Shown here piece by piece: positions 39,293 through 53,300 of a stretch of DNA of 64,000 nucleotides. The position numbers were made by a program, and so were the translations under genes. Origin of the DNA: Notospermus geniculatus (taxonomy: Eukaryota; Nemertea; Pilidiophora; Heteronemertea; Lineidae); assembly GCA_002633025.1 (NCBI GenBank), contig NMRB01000523.1:142980-206979 (forward strand), written 5' to 3'. Position 1 is the first letter of the stretch. Every line of letters begins with the position of its first letter. The notes below the pieces were generated by a model. That model saw only the letters and a program-made list of their open reading frames with translations, did not search any database and had not been told where the DNA came from.

Positions 39293-40906
39293 GGACATTG
39301 GCCACATTTAAATATTGACTTGTTATAGAAGGTCCACAATGTTTCCAATCCAACTTGGATTTTCGTCAGTCATGACCTTGGCTTTGCCTGCCAGGATCAA
39401 GTGTAGATGGTTGAAATTAGCCTGAGAATCATCTGAATCATCCTAAGCTGCAAATATCTGCATTTTCCCAGGTCTTAATTTGGTACCACTTCAGCCATCA
39501 GGACATCAATGTAACTGAAAGGACTACCTCTTTCACAATGCACACAACTTGTTCCTCCAAGAAGGAATGCACAACAATGACCCAAGGAAGTTTGTTCACA
39601 AATATACCGGTATGTATACAGAAATCAGCACAGAGCAACATCACAAATTCAACAAGTTAACCATTGGGTCTCAATTTAGTAAAGTCTAAAATATGAAAAG
39701 ATATGCTTTCATTATTAAATGTACACCATTTACATGATACATATACATACAGTATGTACAAGGCCTTCATTGATGCCATTCGATGACAATATTGCAGTTA
39801 AATCAAAGACCATAGAAACAAAAAGCTACGGTACTTCAGAGTTGCCCTGAAAAGGTAAAAGGCAGTAGTTGTGAACAGTGGGAGCACGGTCAATTCCAGC
39901 AATAGCACTGCCTCGTAGAACCAAGTACACTATGGTGTACCAGTACATATAGCTATTTTTGTATTCCTTCAATAAACCATGTTCCCACTGGTGGAGATAC
40001 TGCCTTTTACCACTGGAGGGCTGATCTACCCACTGTGAGAGCTGACTCCTATCTGACTTTTCAGACATTTCAGCACCAGAAAAACAAATTAAACTTCTTG
40101 GCGAGTCAACTACTTATAAATGGATACCACCAATACAAATAACAGATGTCCCTCCCCACTGCTTGTCTGCCAACACCATTTTATTACGAATTCCCAATCT
40201 AAGATTAAAGCAACTTCAATTGTTCTGTCAACTACCAGAAGGTATCAGTGTGTACTTGTTAAAATCTAAAAGAGGTTACCTGTAAGTGGCCCCATAAAAG
40301 AAAAGTCAGTTAAGGTAATAAAACATAGAACAAAATCTGAAGATGCACCAGTTTTAAAGCTTTTTCATTCATAATATGAACATACTCTTGGACCGTGGAC
40401 TTCAGAGCCTTCCTATCACATGAGACCAAGAAGGAGGCCTCAGGTATTTCACATCGAACTTCCACTTGCAATGAAATGCACACAAATGGCTAAGAAAAGC
40501 AGTCAGGGAAGCTATTTCAAGTAAATTCCATTCCTCCGTCTTCTCTTCCTTTGAAAATTTTGAGGGCTAAACATGTAGGAAGTCCACCTAATGGTATCAG
40601 ACAATAACATGGGAGAACCAGTCTATTAGCACTGGACACTAATCACACTTGCACCATCATTGACTAACATCTGAAAAGAGACAGGTAACACATTGTCTGA
40701 TGTATTCAAACAGATCACTTCAAGGAAAACTATTTGAGACATCAACATAGATGGACAAGGACCAGCAGATCACCATCCGTCTTTTTCGTGACTAACATTG
40801 ACGTCCATGGCAACTTAACATCACAGCTCTTCTAGGTCGTAGTCTTTCTATACATGTAAAAGTCTATTTTAAGGGTTATAATTGAAATCTCCATTACTTA
40901 CCAAAG

Positions 40907-41311
40907 TATTCAAAAGTAAATCACTTCAGAATCTTTCTTTTTATCCTCTTTGGGTTTTTTACTCGATGGACTCGTCATACTCGGGGAGGATAAACGACTA
41001 GATTTTCCCTTGTCTTCAGCTAATTTCATTGGTAGCATGGCAGGAACAGAGGCAGCAGGAGAAAGTTTCCCCGTGCTAGAGGCTAATTTACTAGGAATTT
41101 GCTGATGATGATGCTGGACACTGCCCAAATGACTACTTGAGTAATGAAGCCCAGAACCTTTAGGACTTGGACCAGAAGAACTACCACCAGATGTCTTTCC
41201 ACTCAGGCCAGCAAGTTTTAATGGCAACTGTTGCCGAATTGAAGTAGATTTCTGTTCATTTGTAGCACTTATTAAATGAATTGGTAAATCCTTCCTGGGT
41301 ATGCCAGCCAA
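40907..41311 (-). CDS. RhoGEF C-terminal tail in a shifted frame
   Basis: Immediately overlapping the end of the coiled-coil frame, a second frame runs IPRKDLPIHLISATNEQKS, QQLPLKLAGLSGKTSG, QQIPSKLASSTGK, MLPMKLAEDKGKSS and ends KKDSEVIYF with TGA at 40909-40907. Four repeats of a (L/I)P(L/S/M)KLA motif suggest true coding sequence. One base less or two more near 41300 would fuse it to the preceding frame; no credible intron fits. Either an assembly error or a real frameshift giving a shorter protein. Confidence 0.65.
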
Positions 41312-44300
41312 TGTCCACCATCAGAAAGAGGTCTCATTTTGGGGTTGTCAGCCACGGGACTTTTCCTATTCAGTGATTCCTTGAGACTTTGTGTATATTC
41401 CGGTTTCACTGGTTGATAACTGTCTGGCGCATCATCTTTTCTGAAATCAGCAGATGCTGATCGTCGATGGTTTATGGATGGTGAGGAGGGCGTGGATGAT
41501 GACAAAGGCTGTGTTGGAGTTTGAACTTTTGGTGGATTGATACCCGATTCGCTGTCGTGTCTTCCTGAGGTAACTAATGGTGATTGGTGAGAAGAGGAGA
41601 ACTGCAGCTTCAGGAAGTCCACCTGCCGCTGCAGTGCCTCCTTCTGCCGCTGGAGTTCTTCAGCCTCCTTACGTATCTCAGCCTGCAAGGAGAGAAGCAA
41701 AGAAACTTATCACAGACCAGTACTAACACTTATCAAGATCTCTTTGAATAACAAATGCAGTGAAATACACTTAGTGGGATTTTAGAGTCAAGAGCTTATG
41801 TCTTATATTCTGGGGCAGCAACAACACCAGTTACTTTCTATTGGAATGACCAAATGACATAAGCACTGTTCATTTCACTAAATCCTGGAACCCATGTCCA
41901 TGCTTCCCTACCTTTTGCTTGTCTAGTTCCTTCTGTTTCTCCTCAAGAGCCTTGTGCTCCTGTTCTATTCGGAAACGTTCCTTATCTTTGGCTTTCTCCC
42001 AGTCTTCCCGATCTTTACGTATTGTTTGCTGAAATGGGAAAAATGAAGGATCTACCATTTATATTCTTCTGGACAAGTCACACAATACACACCAGACAGA
42101 ACAGAAGAGGAAGTCTGTATTGTGCCAATCATGAAACATCAGTGAAGATTCCTGTATAAGCTCCTCTCACAAGTCAGTACTCAGCGAAATCATACTCCCC
42201 ATCAGCGGCTAGTCCATGCCAACAGGGGGCATCCCCAAGTACCGGTACTTAGTAAGTCCCTTTAAAAAAACTCTGTCCCCTACCTGAAGACTCCGTAGTT
42301 CCTCCAGCTGCTGATTGTGCCGGTATAAATTCTTTTTCTCCTGCATTTGTTTCTGAGCTTCTGATGACAACTTTGAAAGCTGCTGGTTTGCGTCTACGAG
42401 TTGTGTCTTTAAACTAGAGAGAAAAGAAATATATGGTTTGAATTTTCTATTTTCTAGTTACCTTGTAATGACTAATTAATCAGTTACCTTAAACTGGAAA
42501 TTTGAAATCAGTAGCTACTGACGATAAACCAAGCTAGAATCAACAGATTTCACGGGCTGGAAGATAAATGGTTTAACAAGGGTCCTGACAGAAAAGTAAA
42601 CCTCTATACTTTATGACAAGAGTAAACAGTTATCCAGGGTACCTATGATAAAATCTGCCTCAACTAGGACTGCTAAGCAACCAAGTCTAGAGTGGTGAGA
42701 GGAGTGCAGTGGAAACATCCCCCAACTGTCATTATGTTGTGGGTCCAATTCTCAGTTTGCGAGTACCCGTATGCATTTTTTTCTGGATTGGCTAATAGGG
42801 TTCAAAACAAGACTGGAGTCATGGCGTTGACGGCAAACTTGATTCAGTTTTTAAAGACATGAACAGGAAGCAGGGGATGAGTAAACAAGGATACATGTAT
42901 TTTTCATTCATATCCGTAAATATGCGTGTACAAACAATTATGATTTGTTTATACAACGCCAGTGATAACAATTTTTATGTAATCAAGTGCGCTTAGTAAC
43001 CTAAGATTTTTTTGTTTCCGAAACATGATGTACGGCTTCTTCACAATGTAAATACCGGTAGGTATGTGCATGAATTTCATTGCTCTAGTTAAGTCGAATA
43101 AACCCACGGAATGAATTGGGAAATATGTCGTATGATCTCTTAAGTGCAAAAAATGACCACATCCGGAGGTTCAATCAGAGTTAATTAATTGGTTATCAGT
43201 AATGATGGATAAATATTTAGGTAGAATACTTGAGTCGCCTGGTGGGGTGAGTTGCCACGTGGGTTTAGAAGACTTGACGGGGATCCAAACCACTAGGGGG
43301 AAATACACACTCACTTTCATTGAAGCATTCGCTTCCAAGAAGTGAAAGCCACATCTTGAGGGATGGGCCATAAATATTATTTGTGGTGAAAGCCACAAAC
43401 ATTTATTACAGCTAAAGAGGTGGAAATTAAGATTAATGGTCTGTGCCTCCCTTGGGACTTCCAGAAAAGGGTGCCTGCAACAGTTGATACAACAAATTGA
43501 AGAAGAGGGGGCCATGTAATCTCTGCTTTCACCCCCAGGGTTGATTTCAAACATCATTTCTCAATTCTATGTCAAATTATTGATGCAAGCCTTGTATCAA
43601 GTCCAGTATAAATCCCAACGACTCTACTTCGGAAATGAGACTGATAAATAGATAAGATGGGAAAATATTTCATCTCAAATGTACTTTCCATTAACCTGAA
43701 GACCTAAAGGATTCAATAAGCCGAAGTCTGACACCACCGTTTATCAGTTTTTGCCAGGTCTGGTAGCACTATATCAGACAAAAGTAAACACTAATGAGAC
43801 TGTACACCATTATGGCACTCAGTTTATTATTATATGCAATAAAAGATTGCTACTGATCGGTAGATCAAAGTACAACAGTAGCTGCATAGACACCAAGTTT
43901 ATTACACTGAGTCAAAAATCAAACAGATCAGATGATACACGACAATAAAAGATGTGACTGGAGTAGGCCTGATTTCAGGGTCTGGTGAATAATAAGGGCA
44001 GTCGCACGTGTAATAATTGGTCTTAGTGTAAGTCGTATGTGTAATAATTGGTTTCAGTGTAAGTCATAAGGAAACTAACAATGGTGATTTGTCCATTGAG
44101 TGTCAACTTGTGCAGGAAAACTCTCATCTAAAGTGTTTTTCACATTGAACTGGCCAAAGGTACTTGGTTGAACTCAGGAATGTGACCAGATCACATTTAC
44201 CGAGAGGTAGTGGTGTTGCAAAGGGCAGTCGCACGTGTAATAATTGGTCTTAGTGTAAGTCGTATGTGTAATAATTGGTTTCAGTGTAAGTCATAAGGAA

Positions 44301-47300
44301 ACTAACAATGGTAATTTGTCCATTGAGTGTCAACTTGTGCAGGAAAACTCTCATCTACATGCAGTTCATATTTTCTACCTCAGAAGTCCCAGTGCATGGA
44401 AAGAATATTTTAATGAGATCGTTGATAAAATAAGCCTGATAGCAGTGTTCTACTTGCCAGGCCAGTTTCACAGGGCGGTACCACCCTGTTCAAAATTCAG
44501 AGGTCATTTTACCACCCTGTTCAAATTTTTACCACCCTGTTTAAAAATGTAACTTGCAATGCATTTTCTATGTTTGAATGTTTTCCTGTTTGAATTTCAC
44601 TCCCACCCTGTTTGAAAGTCCAGGGCCTTAAATCATAGGAAAATGCAGTCATCCCACCCTGTTTGGAGAATTTCTTGGCTAGAACACTGGACAGTGATCT
44701 TTCAAGAGTCCAGTTGAGATTACCCTTCTTGTCATAATTTCTTTCTCACTATCGTGGACTCTAGTTGAACCGAGAGCAGTAACAAAATCATTCATAATTT
44801 GAATTGATACTGGAAATATTTGAAAACAAATTAGGACATCTTAGCATAAACACAGAGTTGCTATCATGTTTTCAGAATAGGATAGTTTGTTTGACAACAA
44901 ATTAAATGAATTTTACAATAAACACGCTGACCAATTGGATGATAACCCCTTCTATCAGGTTGACCTTGGACACCCGATTCCAATGTGTTCCTTATACTGT
45001 GATTAAAATTGCAGTAAAGAAAACAACAGCATGCAGCTAATTCCAAGATAATACACTATTGCCATCCCGAAGAAATCAGGTCCTCTGAGCATAGCTCCCT
45101 AACTCGCACGCACGAGTTAGGAAGCTATGCTAAGAGGACCTGATTTCTTCAGGATGCACATCGCTGACATTTCTTATTGGGGCTACAAGCAAGGCAAGCA
45201 ATCAAATGGTGAACAAGCAACAAATCAATGGCTGTGTCAAAGTTTCATGTTTCCACTCCAAGTCCTTCCATCAAATACGCAGTATGGCATTCGTAAGAAT
45301 CTACTTACTGGACAAAATTATTCAAAAACACCTGTGTCGCCATTGTGAGATATGCCTCTGCTATAACCCTAAGTCTTGAAGAAAGTACCGTCCACAGATG
45401 CTGATCTCCACTCAAAAGATTCGGTAGTGTAATGAAGATTCATCGGGAAGATTTCTCTCTTTTATACCAAACATTTTCCTCTCATTACAGAAGGGAAAAC
45501 CCACGTGTCGCTCCCCCTGATGTTAACCTAATTGTTTATCCTTATTCCCTGAACTGATGACACTTGTCTCAGCAGCACAGAGGAGCAATCACTGACCTTG
45601 ACCTCTTGCATGATTCATCAGCTGTTAACATCTTTGTTTTTGGCTGCATGACGTTCAATTCCCGGGTATCTTAAAATTAACCTAATTATCAGGCCCCTGT
45701 TTCATAAAGTGACTTTAAGCTTAGAGTGCCTTAAATCAAATGGAAAATGCATTGACGTTAATGGTGCCATTAGCTTAAAGTCACTTTTTGAAACAGGCCC
45801 CAGGTAATGGAAATCCACTGCTCAAGGAAATTCGGGACAGGTTCAGGACCAATCAAATTTTGATAGTTTTAGTAAGCCGGCCTATCACAGGCTTCGATAT
45901 AAGGGTTTCTGTAGGCCAATGGCAGGGTTCTATATTTTGGGTTTTCACAGGGCTCAATTGATGTGATTTCCTGGTCAGACTTCACAGAGATGGTTATAAT
46001 GGCCTGTTAGACTGACCAATGACAATTATTAGTGTAATGGAGCTGAGTTTTTATACCCAGGTGCTCATCTGACTGTGCAGCCTGAAGTATGCCCATTCCT
46101 GACTGCAGACCAGATTCCCAAGTGCCTATTATCAGATTTTTGTACCAGTAGTGGAATTATGCTGAGATAATAGGAAAGATGGAAATTTCAACACAGAACC
46201 TGGACAAAAAAGACCTGTAGTTAAAGAGAAGGAGGTTTTGCCCAAATTGACGGAAGACGTCCTTAGAAGAAGACGGGGCCACCTGAAAAGTTCTGTCAAC
46301 CATCCTCATTTTGCTGATGTTACAACCAGCCCAAGAAGAATTTTAAAGGCTTGTGTGATATTTGTCAACAGAGGTTACAATTAGGCCTACCGGGTATGAA
46401 ATAACACAAACTCTTGTGAAAATAGAATAGTGTGATGCTTACCTCTCAATCTGCGTGCGCTGCCGTCCACTCACAACCTGGAATGACACCACGTAAACGG
46501 AAATGAGTACAACCAATGGCAAACAAAACCAGAGCGACTTAGTTTCTGTAATTTAATTTTCTGCTTTTTGCATGTCTCAGTTCAATATGCCAATGCCAAT
46601 ATCAATTTCCTCTTCATCTTTTCATTCATCCAAACTTGAGAAAAAAACCTCTGTAAGTTCCACACAAAACTGTACATAAATGTAGGCAAAATAAGGGTAA
46701 ACTTATGCTGACATTGAGTTGAGACAATAGTGCTAATTCCCCCTTGGCACAAGATCATGACATTTTCTTATTAGCTCTGGGATGTTGAAAGCAAACATAT
46801 CTGCACCGGCAATTGGCTGAAATTAAACAAAGATCGTACGATCTTCGCCAGCAAGTGAGCAGAGATGGACAGTGACCACACTCAGGATGCGATAACGGCA
46901 AGTTTTTCTTGAAAAGACTGATAATACACTACTGGCACACTTAATGTGTTATTGATAGGAATACATCAGATAGCAAGCAGCTAAATTTAGAAATGTTGAT
47001 GAGATGCAAACCAAGATGTCAAAGATTTTGGAGTCAGCTGCGTAGATGAGTTGATACTAAGATGAAATATATGACAATCAAAACCTAGAGACACTTCCTA
47101 TCAGAAAACTGATGCCAGCAACAGTTCATTCAAAATAAGTTACATCTGAGATGCAGAAAAGACAAGTCCACCAGCAAACGGCAATATCGAATGAAATCAA
47201 CAGAGAAAATACATGTACCGGTAATACATTTCCTCCATGATGAGAGAGAAATTTGATCAACTACACTGCGTCAATGAAGCAGGTGTTTCACAACAACCAA

Positions 47301-50300
47301 TCATTATCCAGCAAGTCAATTCATTTTTTTCATATTTGGCTCACTTTTTAACCTGGAATGGATCTGGACGCCAGATACATAACTCAGAGAAAAAATAGCC
47401 AAGTCAACAACCCCAAGCAAACAAACAATTAGTGGATAAATTAAAGGGGAATTTGTACCCGATGTCTGAGGGAAGGAGTCAGTATTTGGTTACCCATCAT
47501 GAGATGACCTCTGTCAAATAGTGTGGTGAACCTTCTGTCTGTGGTATTAAGATGAAGTTCGATTGATAAATAAGATAGTCGGGTTTATAATATCATAAAT
47601 TAGCCGCAGAAGTTCACAGCTAAGTCGCTAGAGTTCGAATGTACTCAGCTGAATGCACCACACTCAGAGTCATGCAATATTCGTGGTTCACCACAAGTTG
47701 ATAATGATGGTACAGCCAACTGATATTTTAAGTGTAGATCCATGCATCTCTTCAATGTCTTTTATGGGACACACTGTACATATACATCAGATTCACATGT
47801 GCACTACAAGTCCAAGAAGCCATTTGTGCCTCACAAAGATCATGATATACTTTGTATGAATCACCGATAAAGATGTTAACCTCATATGGTAAACATTCTT
47901 AGCCAAAAGTAAACAACGTATTAGCTTGTAGTAGCAGCGTAAATAAGTCATATCATCATGATAAATAAGTGTCTGGGGGTAAGTTTAAGTGGGCACTCTA
48001 GGTGTGTTTGTAAGTAAATGTTATGATTTGTTCTTGTCAGGAGGGCCTATTCATTTTCAGAGACAGGTCAGATTCTTCCAATATATTTTTTCATTGGACT
48101 CAAGTAAAAGAGGCAAGTATACCACAGCTACTGTGCAAAAGTTTGTCCTTGATAACTCCTCAAGACAAAGGCACTGAATATCCACATTTTACAACAGGAC
48201 AAAGATGTGGAATGTCTTCGAAAACAGGAATCAAGTTTCAAACCCAGGTGCAAAGATTTCAGGAAATCCCACACAAATTTTAAATATCATTAAGATATCA
48301 GTCAGAAAGTAGAGGAAACCAGACCTAAGGATTCAACAACCATGACCAGTAACACTGGCCATATCATGATGGTTGACAAGGAACTACGAAAACAGGAAAT
48401 CATTGCAGAATAAATCAAAGTCAATTTGGAGACACACGAGCAAGAAAATGCAGGGGAGGCATTAATTAGTCCAAGAAAACAGGACCCACTATCTCGCCAT
48501 TCACTGAACTGGTCCTGAGGGGGTGACTTAAAATGCCAAAGATGTAAGTTTTATTGCTGCTGGGGGTAGTTGCTGACTCTTCCTTGGTCTTCCAGGAAAT
48601 TCATCTAGGGCAACAGGGCAAACATGTAAAGGCACCAGTGACTTTTACAACTTTGATAAGACTGAGGTGATTTCATTCAAATGTAGGTCACCAGTGACGT
48701 ACAGAAGGAACATCAAAGTGAAGAGACGAATTGATTGTATATTTGCCCATAAACTGAGGAGGAGGGTAAATTTGATGGTACAACTTGGAACCAACAGACG
48801 ATGCTTGCTTTGACATGAAAGGTCAGAGGTCAGTTTAGAGTCGGTTTTCAATACATGTAGGTCTATAATGATGCTTTCAGTAAGTAGGCCCATCTAAACA
48901 ACTAAATTCGCTACCAAGCAAAGACTGCCTGTGTTGGACAGCTAAAGCACTGAAACGTCTAACATTACACTGTGGTAAATCCTCACTGCACAAGTACGTA
49001 ACTTTAAATTATTTTATGGTCTCTTGACCTGTCCTGATCATGATTGAACCTTCATAATGACCACTTCAGACAACTGTGATTCTTCCAACAGTAGCACTGG
49101 CTCCTTCCAATGGTGACAATGCATTAGTCTCCTATAAACTTGAACTCATGACAGACCCACTTGACCTTGGAGTACTTAAAGTGCACATAATTTCTGTCCT
49201 GAAGGCTGCGACAGTTACTCTAGAATGTGTTTACTATGTGATGAGAGGTATGCACTTTAATCATAAGATGGGATACTTTGAATTCATTGTCATAGACTTC
49301 AGTCATGGGCCTACACAGATATATCTTTCAGGGTATTCCTCTTTTTCTTGAAAATGACCAGCTTGTAGGCACCTTCACAATGATAATCAAACTCACCATG
49401 ATGCCATGCATGTACTGCATTATCTGTGTCAATGTGTGGACTAGTTCACGGCAGGGAGCGCCTCCAAGTGGCTGATTTAGATGTGACGAATACGACACAT
49501 CACCAAGAGAGCCCTTGTCACTGCCAACTTCCCCGCCTCGCGAATCATCGTTCTGATTTTGTTTGATGAGGAAATTCTGGAGGAAACTTGTGCTCATCCG
49601 TCGGTTACGTGCATCCTGAAACCACAAATTTGTAAGATGACATTGTCCCTTTAATATGAGAGAACCCTAAAAACTTATACTGGCTGATTAAAGTGGCAGT
49701 TACAAATTAAGGAATCCAGTCACACAATTCTGGCACATTTTGTCAGTCTTACAAGTTTCCCATTGTTAATGGCCCTATAGGTTCTGGGTTATATTGTTAA
49801 CTACAAGGCCATACAAACCTTCTGAGCAGCTGCTTTATCTGCCTGGGGTACACCAGCACTACCTCTCCTCATTGCCAATTGCTAGAAAGAGGGAAGACAA
49901 GGGAAGTTAGGGGACCAGGGATTCCAGGATCTAAGGGGATAGGAAAGATAATGATGTGGCTTCATGCAACTATGTTATTCCATTCGCTGAACCAACCATC
50001 CCCATTACCTCACATTCTAAAAGCAGTTCACTATGGATTTTAATTTGAGAGGATATTAAATGTGAAGGATGCTATTGTATGTTAAACGTCTACAAAGCCC
50101 ATATAAAAACCCATATCACTCCTTCACAGGACATGTAGTTGATCAAAGACAAACCTTTGAATTGTCGACAGTGAGGTTGAAGTCATTATCACTCTCTTGA
50201 CGATTTAAGTTCTGCAGGCTGGTGCTCCGACCACCCGAGTCACGGATTGCATAAACACCTCGCTTCTTGGCAGCTAATGCTGAAGAAGAGAAAAGGAACA

Positions 50301-53300
50301 TGAAAACTCAAGTGATGATGACATGTGAAGTGTAATATTCTTTTAGCAATATTTTTTCATCTCAAACTAACTTATGTCACTCAGTTCTTCTGTAATGGAG
50401 TCTTGCATCTTATTTGAATCTCAAAGTAATGGTAGTTTTCTTGCAGCGATACAATAGTAAACTAAATAGGTCAGTCAGTTCAGTTTTGCCTCTTATTACA
50501 AAACACAGTTTTCATAAAGCTTTTGCTCTGAGAGATACTTAGATAAAGTTTTCCACAAATGCAACACCTGGCCTGTTTCTATCAGCCCATTATCACATCA
50601 CTAGTATGTCCAGGATGAGATGGCACCGGAATGACATTCCTAGTACCAAGTGTAACCAATATGGTAGAATTTTTTAGCGCGGCAGCGTAAGAAATCAATC
50701 ATTTGACCCACCACCGGTGACGAATACACTTGTTAGGGTTAAAACAGTTCCGATTCCAAACTGGAAAACACAGGCCTTGCAATTTGAGGAGTGGGAGAGT
50801 GATTGCTCTCCTCATGAACAATAGAGCTTTATTGTTCACGAGGACAGCAATCACCCTCCCACTGCTCAAACGGCAAGGCCTGAAAACATAATGCAGGAGT
50901 CTCCCTTGTCTCCTCTCGTTTCTCCACAAGGTGTCAAGGTGTCTCTGCATGCTTCATATCTCCAAAAGGTGCCAACAGGTGTCTCTGCATGCTTCTTTCG
51001 ACGGGCTGATCCAACTCACCTGATCTCGTCGTGTCAAATGCAGTAAACGTCTCTGCCCGTTTTGGCAGAGGCGTCGGTGTATAGCCTATACTTTCCTGCT
51101 CACCGACGCTGCTGACGCTACGGTTTAGACCACGCCGACAGCGAAGCTACCGTGAATCATGATTTGAAGTTTGGAGGCTGAAAGCAAAGGTCAGAGACAG
51201 TTCAAGGCTTCGGAAAACAGACTTGTCATGCAAGGTGGCCAAGGAGTGTGGTGTGATTGGGTATGGTTATGCTGTGCATGCACCAAAACCTGTTGTGTAA
51301 ATCAAGAAATATCAGTATATGTACACATGTACATGGTCAGTGCATATCAATGAGGTTGGCAAAGTGAGCATAGCAGGGCAGGTATGTGCCTGTGTACACA
51401 CAATGTACATGTACTAGTTCTCTATCATTACATGAGAGGGCAGCACATCACAAGCTGTTATGTGGACTGCCTTTCATTGTGCAGGGTAAGCAACTTCGCA
51501 TGATGAGGTTGGTGTTCTTAAATGATAACAGGTGGCACAATGACCACAATGGAGGATACAGACTGACACATTGATCGAAATATTTCACATAACTTGGTTC
51601 ACCAAACCAAAATTGATATACCGGATTGCCAATTAGCATATACGGTGCCTTTCCAATTGATATGCACTGAGGTTTTGTACTCTACATGTAGATTACCACA
51701 CCCCACATGTCTCCTGTTAAATGTTAAGTGTGTGCAGCTGATTGAGATCTTTCGTCCTCTGAAACTTTTGTAGCTGTTGTTCTTGAAAGGTACTTTCCTT
51801 TTAAATTGACCGGCATTTAGATTTTAAACTAACAGGCCTTCAGATTTACCAATGTTGACGACGACAGGAGGAGATAGTCTCCTCCTGATGACGATAAACT
51901 TCATTTCGTAAGGTGAATGTCCCCAAATTAAGTCCCCAATTCAGGACTAAGTGATATCCTTTATCACAGCAAAGAGTCTGCACTTCAGTTTGAAGGGGAG
52001 TGAATCTCAGAAAGTTTTGTTTCGTAGGCTAACTGACAACATCTCCTGTCAGTGAGTCTTTTCCGAAGGATCTCAATCAACAAGGAAGAGATGAAGCGGG
52101 GAGATGAAAGAGGGTACAGGATCAAGCACTGCATCCAAGCTCAAGCGGCGCTTCAGCATCCACTTCCAAGCCATTTGTTACGACATACCCTCTTCACTGG
52201 ATGGGAACGAGGTTAAGCTCATGGTATCTGAATTAAGTAGGTCGCCGTCGGAGATGACCGACTTGTACAGCATGTCATAAACAGCAAGCTGAAACTTCTC
52301 CACTGAAAAACAAATGAACTGCTGGTGTTAGCTGGGACAAACTACGCTGATGCAAAATAAAGGAAACCATTGTTAACTCCACACTGCTAACCTGTCTTAT
52401 GAATACAACACAGGAGCAGCTGAGTGTTGCTAAAGACTCTGTGGTCATTTGTGACTGTGGGAAGAAAGCAGAGCCCCTGCTTTTCCAGGAACCTTCTGAA
52501 TCAGGATTCGATTTTAAGGTTTTGTAGTGTTGCGTGGGACGGCCTGAACTGATAGCGGATAAGTTCCTTGAGAAGATGTCCAAAGAGCAAGATGACGTCC
52601 AACAAATAAGGAAATCTCATGAGTGGAAACAGACATCTCCACGAACCCATGCAGATGGTTTGCTATGGACAAGTGGAGCAAGACCTTAAAATAGAACCCT
52701 CTAAATCCACTGCTACCTCTACAACAGACACCTCAAGCTACGGACAGTAATGGCCTGATAGGAAGGCCCTACTGCATGTTAATGGAGCCTGCAACCTGAG
52801 CTTTACTTAGGTGATCAAGGCCAGTTTAGCTTGCAATAAACACAACATAAATATTGAGGGGATGCACAGCACTAGCACTGGCAAACGAACAAAATATTTG
52901 TCAAAATATTCTGTGCACACACAGAGTCTTACACACTCAGCATCAAAGATAACTAATTCACAGCTCTGAATCTTGATGTTACTCACATTTCGGATGCAAT
53001 CAAAGACTCCATTGTGAGCAATGCTGAATGTCATGCAGACTTTGAAACAAGGCTTCCTGTGCAAAGAACACTGGATGTGCACAGATCATTTTCTAAGTGG
53101 CCAATACAAATAGGGCCTACTGTTTATGTCATGAAGAGAAAGACAGAGAATTCTAACTCGTGATCTCTTTCTATACAAAGTGGTACCTTCCTTTACAAAC
53201 AAGAGTCATTATGAACCCCTTTTACACCAAATCTTTTATTCTAACACCTCTCATGNACACAATTGAAATGTCCATCATGTGATTTCAGACACCTCAGACA

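Larger units (their letters stand above)
38070..40906. other. Intergenic region between ADAMTS and RhoGEF
   Basis: Unique sequence. It holds a palindromic element at 38540-38848, a short palindrome at 39228-39292 and the probable RhoGEF 3' UTR next to 40906. A possible polyadenylation signal (AATAAA on the minus strand) lies at 40185-40180. No other gene is supported. Confidence 0.5.
42414..46442 (-). other. RhoGEF intron 23, 4.0 kb
   Basis: Contains a 136-bp direct duplication (43996-44132 / 44223-44357), a CACCCTGTT-rich element (44443-44689), an 82-nt hairpin (45069-45150) and a MITE (45692-45801). Open frames are unsupported. Confidence 0.65.
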
